Made by a program: the position numbers and the translations under genes. A DNA stretch of 24,481 nt from an uncultured Treponema sp. Its GTDB lineage: Bacteria; Spirochaetota; Spirochaetia; Treponematales; Treponemataceae. This document shows positions 6,578-13,729 of the stretch, piece by piece (position 1 is the stretch's first letter; every line of letters begins with the position of its first letter). The stretch spans positions 1-24,481 of the forward strand of contig CALAUH010000138.1 of NCBI GenBank assembly GCA_937892225.1, in the 5' to 3' direction. The notes below the pieces were generated by a model. The model made no database searches. It was not told the DNA's origin and saw only the letters and a list, made by a program, of their open reading frames with translations.

Positions 6578-7693
6578 TTAGAATTTCTTTAATTTGATTG
6601 CATTAAATGGACAAATTTCGTGGCAGCAGAAACAATGGAGACATTTTGATTTATCTTCAAGCTTTGCAGTTCCATTTTTTCCTGTAAGATTTATTATGTG
6701 TGGAGGACAGATTTCTTTGCATTTTCCGCATTTTTTACATTTCTTGCTGTCAAAATGAGGTGTTTTTACAAATACAGAATTTGCTAAGAAATTGATGAAT
6801 CCTGGGATCATTTTTTGTAAAGTCGGTGAAGGATTTTTTACAATTTTAAAAGTTGTACATCGAACATCTTTTTCTTTTTCACCTACAGTGACAATATCTG
6901 ATGGTGATTTTAACCATATTTTACGTTTAAGAGCATCTTCAAGATTTACAATTCTATGCGGGTCGTATCCAACTAAAGATGAACATTTCCAGTCTAAAGC
7001 TAGAATATTATCAGAACTTGCAAGAAAACCGATTTTTATAGGATCGCCGTTTCCAGGACCACCGGGACCTTCCATTCCGACGATTGCATCCATAATTGCA
7101 TATTGTGGATTTGCAGCAAGATTTAAATCTGTTATAAAGGCTGCAAAATCATTTTTATTTGCAAAACGGTAATGGGTCTGTGCTTTTTCCAAACCGATTA
7201 CAAGTCCAAAAAGATTTTTCATTGCACCTGTATATGTCATAAGTTGATGACTTTTTAATTTTGCAATTGATATTACAATGTCTGCCTGTGTAAAAGGGGT
7301 TGCAAAATTTACCTGTTTAACAATTTTTCCATTAGGACATGGAATAACTGTGTGGTCATGAAAATCAATCCATTCACCGCCGTTTTTTTCGACCTGTTCG
7401 AACATACCTGTAGCTTTTGCCGCAGAAGTAGAATTTGCAATTGCAGGTGATTCTCCAACTAATACTTTTTTTGCACCTCTTTCAACGAATGCCTTTACAG
7501 CAGCTCCAACAACAACAGGATGTGTACAAACTGCAAGTTCAGGTTTTTTAGGATATAAAATATTTGGTTTAATAAGGACAACTTTTCCGTTAACGTCTGG
7601 TGGTGGAACTAATTCTAAAAGTTCCTTTATTTTTGAGAAAACCTGATCAAAAATATAATCGTCGCATTTAGCAAGAGCAACAGTATTTGACAT
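6578..7693 (-). CDS. DUF362-domain protein with two C-terminal [4Fe-4S] ferredoxin motifs
   Basis: A 371-residue cytoplasmic iron-sulfur protein. The first ~300 residues are a DUF362 domain, seen in VVLIKPNILYPKKPE, the GESPA motif, KLKSHQLMTYTGAMKNLFG and the ALDWKCSSLVGYDP region. The C-terminus carries CKKCGKCKEICPP and CLHCFCCHEICPF, two complete 4Fe-4S binding motifs. The biochemical role of DUF362 proteins is largely unknown; the ferredoxin part implies electron transfer. The nearby indolepyruvate:ferredoxin oxidoreductase genes make it a possible partner, but this gene is about 130 bases from the next one and may be separate. A TTG at 7699 is in frame, but the ATG at 7693 is preferred. 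The ribosome-binding site is weak, and a TATAAT (7711-7706) lies only 12 bases upstream of the ATG, so the leader is very short. Confidence 0.9.
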   Translation of the reverse strand: MSNTVALAKCDDYIFDQVFSKIKELLELVPPPDVNGKVVLIKPNILYPKKPELAVCTHPVVVGAAVKAFVERGAKKVLVGESPAIANSTSAAKATGMFEQVEKNGGEWIDFHDHTVIPCPNGKIVKQVNFATPFTQADIVISIAKLKSHQLMTYTGAMKNLFGLVIGLEKAQTHYRFANKNDFAAFITDLNLAANPQYAIMDAIVGMEGPGGPGNGDPIKIGFLASSDNILALDWKCSSLVGYDPHRIVNLEDALKRKIWLKSPSDIVTVGEKEKDVRCTTFKIVKNPSPTLQKMIPGFINFLANSVFVKTPHFDSKKCKKCGKCKEICPPHIINLTGKNGTAKLEDKSKCLHCFCCHEICPFNAIKLKKF

Positions 7694-7820
7694 AACCAAG
7701 TATAAATTATACTACGAAAATATAATTAATAAAAGTAAAAAATAAGGAGTGATATTTTAGGAAAAAGTTATTAATTATTTAAATGTTTATACAGGAATCG
7801 CTTTGGGTCTTTGCTTTTAA

Positions 7821-8252
7821 TTAAATTTCTTTTAATTCTTCCTGGCTTATTAAGTGGATTTTTGCATTTTGCAATATTTCAATGGTTTTAGGAATATCTG
7901 TTGTTCTTAAAATCATGCAGGCAGAGTTTGTTTTTCTGCCTGTAAAACCGTACATATATTCTACATTGCGTCCATTTTGAGCCAGGAGTTTTAAAATATT
8001 ATTCAAACTTCCTGCTTCATCTGGAATTTCTATTGCAATTACACCTGTAATTTTTACAATATAATCATTATCTTTGAGTATCTGAGAAACTTTATCACAA
8101 TCATCTGTAATAATTCTTGCAATTCCAAAATCACTTGTGTCTGCTAAAGAAATAGCACGCATATTGATATTATTTTTAGCTAAAACATCAGTTAATTCTG
8201 ATAAAGATTCAGGTTTGTTTTCCAAAAAAATAGAAATTTGATTAATAGTCAT
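7821..8252 (-). CDS. Tandem ACT-domain protein
   Basis: A 143-residue protein made of two ACT domains. The first (about 1-68) begins MTINQISIFLENKPESLSEL; the second (about 69-143) contains AIEIPDEAGSLNNILKLLAQ. ACT domains bind amino acids and signal their level. Stand-alone double-ACT proteins of this length are regularly found beside phenylacetate-CoA ligase and indolepyruvate oxidoreductase genes, as here. The gene starts 33 bases after paaK with an AGGT ribosome-binding site, so both should be on one transcript. It probably senses an aromatic or branched-chain amino acid and modulates its neighbours. No DNA-binding or catalytic domain is present. Confidence 0.9.
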   Translation of the reverse strand: MTINQISIFLENKPESLSELTDVLAKNNINMRAISLADTSDFGIARIITDDCDKVSQILKDNDYIVKITGVIAIEIPDEAGSLNNILKLLAQNGRNVEYMYGFTGRKTNSACMILRTTDIPKTIEILQNAKIHLISQEELKEI

Positions 8253-8285
8253 ATATACCTCTGTTTTTTATAGCTTTATCATTTT

Positions 8286-9587
8286 CTAAAATAATTTTCG
8301 TGTATCGATTACGCGTTTTGCTTTTCCTTCGCTTCTTTCAATACTCTTTGGTGCTACTAATTTTACCTTAGCTTTTATCTGAAGTACAGTTAAAAGTGCA
8401 GATTCGAGTTCTTTTTCCTGTTTATTAATTTCTGCAACAACATCACTGAATTTATCTGGTGTCATTTCGACTTTAATTTCAAATGTATCGTTGTTGTTTT
8501 CTCTTCCTACAATAATCTGATAGTTTGGTGAATATCCTTCTTTGAGTAATACAGTTTCTACCTGACTTGGGAATACATTTACACCGCGGATAATGAGCAT
8601 GTCATCTGTACGACCCATTGGTTTTGTCATTCTTACAAAAGTTCTTCCACATTTACAAGGAGTTCTGTTTAATATTCCGATATCTTTTGTTCTAAAACGC
8701 ATTAATGGGAATGCTTCTTTTGTTAATGCTGTAAAAACAAGTTCGCCTTTTTCGCCGTCTGGAAGTTTTTTGCCTGTTTTTGGGTCAATTGTTTCTATGA
8801 TGAAGTGATCTTCGTTTACATGCATACCTTTTTGTTCAGAACATTCAAATGCAACTCCAGGTCCCATAACTTCTGTAAGACCATAAATATCATAAGCTTT
8901 TATACCAAGTTTTGTTTCAATGTCTTTACGCATTTCTTCTGTCCAAGGTTCTGCTCCAAAAATTCCAGCCTTAAGTTTGATGTAATCAGTTTCTAAACCT
9001 TTTTCTTTTAAAGTTTCACCAAGATATGCAGCATAAGAAGGGGTACAACATAAAATAGTTGAACCAAAATCATGCATAAAAGTAATTTGTCTTTCTGTAT
9101 TTCCGGCTGATACTGGAATTACTGTTGCACCCATTTTTGTAGCACCCCCGTGAATTCCAAATCCTCCTGTGAACATTCCATAGCCGTAAGCATTATGAAC
9201 AAAATCTTTATCATCAGCACCAATTGCAACCAGCTGACGTGCACAACAGTCGTTCCAGATTTCCAAATCGTTCTGAGTATAACCAACGACAATCTGTTTA
9301 CCAGTTGTTCCAGAACTTGCATGAATACGAACTACATCTGTTAATGGAACTGCGAAAAGACCATATGGATAAGTTGCTCTTAAATCATCTTTACATGTAA
9401 AAGGGATTTTATCTAAATCTTCAAGTCCGTGAATATCATCTGGGCTAACACCAGCTTCTTTACATCTGTTTCTATAGTATTCAACATTTTCGTAAACTTT
9501 TTTGAATTGAGAAACAAGACGTTCACCCTGTAATTTTTTTAATTCATCTTCCGGCATACATTCATATTTTTGTTGATAATATTTCAT
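8286..9587 (-). CDS. paaK: Phenylacetate-CoA ligase (aryl-acetate:CoA ligase, AMP-forming)
   Basis: The enzyme activates phenylacetate or a related arylacetate with ATP and CoA. The product is 433 residues, the usual length. The adenylate-forming signature HASSGTTGKQ lies at 89-98, followed by the YDIYGLTEVMGPG loop and a C-terminal domain ending in EGKAKRVIDTR. Next to indolepyruvate oxidoreductase it probably handles indole-, phenyl- or hydroxyphenyl-acetate. In the fermentative direction such enzymes can also recover ATP from the aryl-acetyl-CoA. A TTG at 9599 would add four residues. The ATG at 9587 is chosen because GAGGT lies 6 bases upstream. A TTAC-N8-GTAA near-palindrome at 9646-9661 may control it. 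Confidence 0.92.
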   Translation of the reverse strand: MKYYQQKYECMPEDELKKLQGERLVSQFKKVYENVEYYRNRCKEAGVSPDDIHGLEDLDKIPFTCKDDLRATYPYGLFAVPLTDVVRIHASSGTTGKQIVVGYTQNDLEIWNDCCARQLVAIGADDKDFVHNAYGYGMFTGGFGIHGGATKMGATVIPVSAGNTERQITFMHDFGSTILCCTPSYAAYLGETLKEKGLETDYIKLKAGIFGAEPWTEEMRKDIETKLGIKAYDIYGLTEVMGPGVAFECSEQKGMHVNEDHFIIETIDPKTGKKLPDGEKGELVFTALTKEAFPLMRFRTKDIGILNRTPCKCGRTFVRMTKPMGRTDDMLIIRGVNVFPSQVETVLLKEGYSPNYQIIVGRENNNDTFEIKVEMTPDKFSDVVAEINKQEKELESALLTVLQIKAKVKLVAPKSIERSEGKAKRVIDTRKLF

Positions 9588-9645
9588 AATTAACCTCAAT
9601 ATAGTGGGGAAAATCCCTGTTTTAGATAAGATATAAAATGATTAG

Positions 9646-9661
9646 TTACTGTGTACGGTAA
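9646..9661. promoter_or_regulatory. TTAC-N8-GTAA near-palindrome upstream of paaK
   Basis: TTACTGTGTACGGTAA is a 16-base inverted repeat in which 12 of 16 positions are symmetric. It lies about 60 bases upstream of the paaK start. A site of the same geometry lies upstream of iorA (13627-13642). It is a candidate operator for a dimeric regulator; the regulator's family cannot be told from this. Confidence 0.4.
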
Positions 9662-9692
9662 TAAAAACGCATTACACAAAAAGAAGAGATAA

Positions 9693-9706
9693 TCGCCCTT
9701 AGGCGA
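9693..9706 (-). terminator. Weak hairpin, possible terminator of iorB transcript
   Basis: TCGCC (9693-9697) and GGCGA (9702-9706) form a 5-bp stem with a four-base loop. In the - direction TTATCTCTTCTTTTT follows, a poor T-rich tract. It sits about 110 bases past the iorB stop and just upstream of the paaK promoter region, the right place for a terminator, but it is short. Confidence 0.3.
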
Positions 9707-9818
9707 AGAAGAATGTTGCACGACTTTTGAATAAGTCTTGATTTCTTAACATATACTGTAATTTAACAATATTTTTAAACTTTGTAAAGATATTGAGAAT
9801 AAATGAAATTAGTTTAAA

Positions 9819-10385
9819 TTATTGTCTTCCTAAAGCAAAAGCTTTTTTATTCATTTCGAGGAACTGAGGTTTTACAAGTTTTTCAATAGCTTTAAGCCAT
9901 GCATCCTCTGAAAAATCCATGTATTTTGAAAGGCGTCCCATAAGAACAATATTTACAGATTTTGCAGTTCCAGCTTCTTCTGCAAGTTTTAGGCAGTCAA
10001 TTGCATCAACTTTAATTCCGGCAGCTTTCATTTTGCCTTCTAAATCTTCTGGATATTCTGCAGCACCTGTAATTACTGGCATTGGATCAATCTGCTGTGT
10101 ATTTACAACAATCTGACCGTCTTTTTTAAGATATTCTGTATAACGTGCAGCTTCGAGCATTTCGAAACTTACAATAAAATCTGCTTCACCTTTATCTACA
10201 ATTGGAGAATAAACTTTATCACCATAGCGGACATAAGTTACAACTGAACCACCACGCTGACTCATTCCATGAACTTCAGAAACTTTTACATCATAACCTG
10301 CGTCCAGCAAAACCTGACCAAGAGTTTTAGAAGCAAGCAAAGCACCCTGACCACCAACACCAACAATCATTATATTTTTAACCAT
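9819..10385 (-). CDS. iorB: Indolepyruvate:ferredoxin oxidoreductase, beta subunit
   Basis: The gamma-type subunit of the enzyme that converts aryl-pyruvates plus CoA and oxidised ferredoxin to aryl-acetyl-CoA, CO2 and reduced ferredoxin. It has 189 residues, the normal IorB length. The N-terminus IMIVGVGGQGALLASKTL and VSEVHGMSQRGGSV are the family hallmarks. A TTG at 10397 is in frame, but the ATG at 10385 has GGGGGA directly upstream. That Shine-Dalgarno sequence touches a stable hairpin (10394-10413). The partner iorA lies about 1.4 kb upstream, separated by a gene on the other strand. This is unusual, because iorA and iorB are normally adjacent. Confidence 0.93.
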   Translation of the reverse strand: MVKNIMIVGVGGQGALLASKTLGQVLLDAGYDVKVSEVHGMSQRGGSVVTYVRYGDKVYSPIVDKGEADFIVSFEMLEAARYTEYLKKDGQIVVNTQQIDPMPVITGAAEYPEDLEGKMKAAGIKVDAIDCLKLAEEAGTAKSVNIVLMGRLSKYMDFSEDAWLKAIEKLVKPQFLEMNKKAFALGRQ

Positions 10386-10393
10386 ATTTTCCC

Positions 10394-10522
10394 CCAAAGG
10401 GAGTCCCCTTTGGAATCCCCCTTTTTATTAGGGAGCGGACAAACCTTTCGGCGAAAGTATTGTTTCTCCGCTTCCTAAGCCCCTCACTTTTTCTCGCCTG
10501 CGTTTAGGACTTCCGCCCTAAA
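10394..10522. repeat. Cluster of three hairpins directly upstream of iorB
   Basis: Hairpin 1 pairs CCAAAGGG (10394-10401) with CCCTTTGG (10406-10413) and abuts the iorB ribosome-binding site. Hairpin 2 pairs 10428-10444 with 10462-10478 over 17 positions with one mismatch and one wobble; it encloses a small CTTTC/GAAAG stem (10445-10457). Hairpin 3 pairs TTTAGG (10503-10508) with CCTAAA (10517-10522). The island is clearly richer in G+C than its surroundings and encodes no evident protein. It could be a dispersed non-coding element left at the break of the ior operon, or a structured iorB leader. Confidence 0.6.
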
Positions 10523-10635
10523 AACCTGGAAGAAGCGCAAGAAGTTTTTATAATTTTATCTTTGTTTCAAAAATCTGTGTTTTAGAAGTTATTAAAATAA
10601 TTATAATGAATTTTTATTTTTATGAAAATAAGTAT

Positions 10636-10664
10636 TTGTTTTATTTACTAAAATATAATATAGT
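10636..10664 (+). promoter_or_regulatory. Promoter of the lipoprotein gene
   Basis: TTGTTT (10636-10641) and TATAGT (10659-10664) are separated by 17 bases. The predicted start lies near 10671, giving a leader of about 28 bases that contains the AAAGGAG ribosome-binding site. Confidence 0.5.
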
Positions 10665-10698
10665 TAAAATAAATTAAATATTTTTCAAAGGAGAAAAA

Positions 10699-11769
10699 AT
10701 GAAAAAAATTATTAAATTAACATGTTTAAGTTTATTATTTTTTGCAATTTTTGGTTGTAAAAAAGAACCTGTTGTAATTTCAAGTATAGAAGTTACACCT
10801 GAACCAAAATCAGAATTTCATATTTATGAATATTTTGATGAAAATGCCTATACTGTAACTGCAACTTACAGTGATAATTCAACAAGAAAAATTGATATAA
10901 AAAATGTAACTATTACAAAACCAGTTACTACAGAAGTATGTTCAGAATCAAAACAAATTTCTTTTACTTATGAAGGAAAAACTCTTTCTTATGATTACAC
11001 AGTTTCTAAAACTGCAATTAATGATGAAAATCTGGAATCTTTTACAGATGACATTGCTTTTTCAGTAAAATGTGAAAATATAGAAGAATTATTTTCAAGT
11101 TTACCAGAGAATGATATAAAAGGTCCTTATTATAAAATTATCTTTGAAGATTATACTAAAGATAAAGCAGCTGGAATAAAAAGTTTATTTGTAGGAGTGG
11201 AAAATGACACTACTGGTGTAAAATTTTATCGTAATCATTATAAATATGACTGGGATTTATCAGCTGCTACAGAAAAATATGGTTATGATTATCCAGATGC
11301 AGAAAATTCATGGGTAAGAAATGTTTATTTATCAAAAGATGTTGAAGAATTAAGTCGTTCAAGTTATATAATTCCATCGACAAGAATTTTTATTGATAAA
11401 GAAAATCCTATTTATGAAGACGTAGATGGTATTCTTTATAAAAAAGCTGATGGAAAAACAATATTAAAAAAACAAATTTATCTTATTTGTAGAGAATATC
11501 CTGTAGAAAACAATACTTTTACTGTTCCAGATGATATTGATACACTTGATGGTTCTTCATTTGCTAATACAAAAACAATTAATACAGTAAATATACCAAA
11601 AACTGTTTTAGAAATAAATAATTTTGCTTTTAATAATTATGATTATATGACAATAAATAATTCTAAAGCTAGAACAATTAATTATGCTGGATCAGAAGAA
11701 GAATGGAATGCAATTTTCAAAGGAACTCTTTCTGATAATATAACAATTTATTTTAATGTTCAGTTCTAA
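10699..11769 (+). CDS. Surface lipoprotein with Ig-like domain and BspA-type leucine-rich repeats
   Basis: A 356-residue predicted lipoprotein of unknown function. A basic, hydrophobic signal peptide ends in AIFGC, with lipid attachment at Cys20. Phe at -2 departs from the strict lipobox, a relaxation common in spirochaetes. Residues about 27-105 (SSIEVTPEPKSEF, then VTATYSDNSTR) look like a bacterial Ig-like repeat. About 120-260 is unrecognised. About 272-350 (FTVPDDIDTL, SSFANTKTINTVNIPKTV, INYAGSEEEWNAI) is a short LRR_5/BspA-type repeat tail. The gene stands alone on the + strand between iorB and iorA and is even more AT-rich than its neighbours, which suggests later insertion. AAAGGAG supports the start. 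Adhesion or glycan binding is a guess. Confidence 0.85.
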   Translation: MKKIIKLTCLSLLFFAIFGCKKEPVVISSIEVTPEPKSEFHIYEYFDENAYTVTATYSDNSTRKIDIKNVTITKPVTTEVCSESKQISFTYEGKTLSYDYTVSKTAINDENLESFTDDIAFSVKCENIEELFSSLPENDIKGPYYKIIFEDYTKDKAAGIKSLFVGVENDTTGVKFYRNHYKYDWDLSAATEKYGYDYPDAENSWVRNVYLSKDVEELSRSSYIIPSTRIFIDKENPIYEDVDGILYKKADGKTILKKQIYLICREYPVENNTFTVPDDIDTLDGSSFANTKTINTVNIPKTVLEINNFAFNNYDYMTINNSKARTINYAGSEEEWNAIFKGTLSDNITIYFNVQF

Positions 11770-11776
11770 AAAATAA

Positions 11777-11810
11777 AGGGATTTCAAAGGTAGTTTCCTT
11801 TGAAATCCCT
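11777..11810. terminator. Bidirectional terminator between the lipoprotein gene and iorA
   Basis: AGGGATTTCAAAGG (11777-11790) and CCTTTGAAATCCCT (11797-11810) form a perfect 14-bp stem with a 6-base loop. It lies in the 45-base gap between the convergent stop codons. A T-rich tract follows on each strand (GTTTCTATTT on +, TTATTTTTTA on -), so it can end both transcripts. Confidence 0.85.
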
Positions 11811-11814
11811 GTTT

Positions 11815-13584
11815 CTATTTACTTAACGCATCAAACTTACACATCTGTGTACAAACACCACAACCTACACACAAAGTTGGATCTACTTTTGCTTTTCCAC
11901 CTTTCATGCTGATTGCAGGACATCCGATTTTCATACACATTTTACAAGATTTACATTTATCTTCTTTTACGACTAAAGGAGGATTATGTTTTACACCTTT
12001 TAAAAGTGCACATGGACGACGGCTGATAATCAAACTTGGTTCTTCAACTGCAAGTTCTTCTTTTACAGCAGTTTCACATTCTGCAATGTTATAAGGATCA
12101 ACAACACGAACGCGTTTAATTCCCATTGCTTTTGCCAAAGCTTCCAAATCAACACGGCCGGCTGGGTCACCATACAAGTTTTTACCAGTTGTAGGATTCT
12201 GCTGATGGCCTGTCATACCGGTAATTGAGTTATCCAGAACAATTACAGTTGAATTAGACTGATTATATGCAATCTGTGCTAAACCTGTCATACCGCTGTG
12301 CATGAATGTTGAATCTCCAATTACAGCAACAGTTTTCTTTTCGTTTTCTTCTCCGCCGGCTTTATTCCATCCGTGAATACCGCTAAAACTTGCACCCATA
12401 CAAAGTGTAACGTCCATTGCACAAAGTGGAGCGGCACTACCAAGTGTATAACAACCGATATCACCAAAAACTGTAACTTTAAGTTTGCTCAAAGCATAGA
12501 ACATTCCACGGTGAGGACAACCTGCACACATGATTGGTGGACGATTTGGTAATTGAGAATTGATAATTGACAATTGAGAATGTGTATTTTCTGGAAGCAA
12601 CTTTTGCAAATCAGGAATGTTTTTTGAAAGAACATCATAAACAAGATTCTGGCTGAATTCTCCGCAGATTGGGAAAATGTCTTTTCCGTAGATTTTATTT
12701 GAAAGTCCAAGACCACGAACAAAGTTTTCAATGATTGGATCTAATTCTTCAATAATGATGATTGTTTTTACAGTTGCAGCAAAATCTTTAATCATTTTTG
12801 CAGGAAGTGGATTTACCATTCCAAGCTTTAAGATATTTACGCTGTCACCTAAAACTTCTTTTGTATACTGATAACTTGTTGAAGAAGTAATAATGCCTAC
12901 ATCTGAAGATGCTTTTTCAATTCTGTTGATTCCGCTTGTGCAAGACCATTCTTCAATATCTTTCATTCTCTGTTCAACAAAAGGATGGCGTTTAATTGCA
13001 TTTGCAGGAGCCATTACATATTTTGCAGGATTTTTTTCGTAAACTTTGCGAGCAGGAACTACACGGTCTTCTGTTTCTACAATGCTCTGACTGTGAGCAA
13101 CACGTGTACAAGTTCTGAATAAAATTGGTGTATCAAATTTTTCTGACAAATCAAAGGCAAGCTTCATAAAATCTTTAGCTTCCTGACTGTCACTTGGATC
13201 AATCATTGGAATTTTAGAAGCAATTGCGTGATGACGACTGTCCTGTTCATTTTGAGAAGAATGCATTGCAGGGTCATCGGCAACACCAACAACTAAACCG
13301 GCATTTACTCCACAATAACTTGCTGTATATAAAGGATCTGCGGCAACATTCAAACCAACGTGTTTCATACCACAGAAAGCACGTTTTCCGGCAAGACATG
13401 CACCAAAAGCTGATTCTAGGGCAACTTTTTCGTTTGGAGCCCATTCACAATAAATTTCTGTAAATTTTGCAGCTTCTTCTGTAATTTCTGTACTTGGAGT
13501 TCCAGGATAACTGGAAACAATTTCACATCCGCCTTCAAATAAACCACGAGCGGCAGCGGCATTTCCTAACATCAACTGTTTCAT
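11815..13584 (-). CDS. iorA: Indolepyruvate:ferredoxin oxidoreductase, alpha subunit
   Basis: The thiamine-diphosphate and iron-sulfur catalytic subunit of the aryl-pyruvate oxidoreductase; it has 589 residues, normal for IorA. The N-terminal pyrimidine-binding domain starts with MLGNAAAARGLFEGGCEIVSSYPGTPSTEI. PIMCAGCPHRGMFYAL opens the second half, and the diphosphate-binding region shows GDIGCYTLG and AVIGDSTFMHSGMTG. The C-terminus has two ferredoxin motifs, CKSCKMCMKIGCP and CVGCGVCTQMCKF. The linker just before the CAGCPHRG segment carries an odd THSQLSIINSQLPN insert, encoded by four tandem ATTGANA heptamers (12552-12579). The ATG at 13584 has AAGG 8 bases upstream. The partner iorB is displaced downstream past a + strand gene and a terminator, so it must have its own promoter. 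Confidence 0.95.
   Translation of the reverse strand: MKQLMLGNAAAARGLFEGGCEIVSSYPGTPSTEITEEAAKFTEIYCEWAPNEKVALESAFGACLAGKRAFCGMKHVGLNVAADPLYTASYCGVNAGLVVGVADDPAMHSSQNEQDSRHHAIASKIPMIDPSDSQEAKDFMKLAFDLSEKFDTPILFRTCTRVAHSQSIVETEDRVVPARKVYEKNPAKYVMAPANAIKRHPFVEQRMKDIEEWSCTSGINRIEKASSDVGIITSSTSYQYTKEVLGDSVNILKLGMVNPLPAKMIKDFAATVKTIIIIEELDPIIENFVRGLGLSNKIYGKDIFPICGEFSQNLVYDVLSKNIPDLQKLLPENTHSQLSIINSQLPNRPPIMCAGCPHRGMFYALSKLKVTVFGDIGCYTLGSAAPLCAMDVTLCMGASFSGIHGWNKAGGEENEKKTVAVIGDSTFMHSGMTGLAQIAYNQSNSTVIVLDNSITGMTGHQQNPTTGKNLYGDPAGRVDLEALAKAMGIKRVRVVDPYNIAECETAVKEELAVEEPSLIISRRPCALLKGVKHNPPLVVKEDKCKSCKMCMKIGCPAISMKGGKAKVDPTLCVGCGVCTQMCKFDALSK
12552..12579. repeat. Four tandem ATTGANA heptamers inside iorA
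   Basis: The + strand reads ATTGAGA, ATTGATA, ATTGACA, ATTGAGA back to back (28 bases), preceded by one extra A. On the coding strand this gives the SQLSIINSQLP linker. The repeat sits in a domain boundary and preserves the frame. Similar AATTGACAATTGAGAATT-type tracts are found scattered in many low-GC genomes, so it may be a captured copy of a short dispersed repeat. Confidence 0.75.
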
Positions 13585-13626
13585 TTTTTATACCTTAATA
13601 TAATTATTTCTATTACAAGAATTATT

Positions 13627-13642
13627 TTACAGTTTATTGTAA
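13627..13642. promoter_or_regulatory. TTAC-N8-GTAA near-palindrome upstream of iorA
   Basis: TTACAGTTTATTGTAA pairs TTACA with TGTAA around six bases. It lies 43-58 bases upstream of the iorA start, where a promoter is expected. It has the same 16-base geometry as the site upstream of paaK (9646-9661). Confidence 0.35.
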
Positions 13643-13693
13643 CTTTATGGAAGTAATTAAGTAAATCCTTATAAAAAAAATGAGATTTTTAGA

Positions 13694-13723
13694 TTGTAAA
13701 TAATGTATTACATCATCTATAAT
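13694..13723 (+). promoter_or_regulatory. Promoter of the GH3 gene, likely giving a leaderless transcript
   Basis: TATAAT (13718-13723) is preceded by TTGTAA (13694-13699) at 18 bases. The -10 ends only six bases before the ATG at 13730, so transcription would begin at or very near the start codon. No Shine-Dalgarno sequence precedes that ATG. Confidence 0.45.
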
Positions 13724-13729
13724 AGATAT

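Larger units (their letters stand above)
10386..10698. other. 313-base intergenic region between iorB and the lipoprotein gene
   Basis: The left half (10386-10530) is a GC-richer island of hairpins, described separately. The right half (10531-10698) is very AT-rich and holds the + strand promoter (10636-10664) and AAAGGAG ribosome-binding site of the lipoprotein gene. No ORF with a credible start or protein-like composition was found on either strand. Confidence 0.7.

Noticed and set aside
9600..9818. A small gene in the gap between paaK and iorB
   Set aside because: No frame on either strand has a start with a ribosome-binding site and a reasonable length; only weak hairpins and the TTAC-N8-GTAA site are visible.
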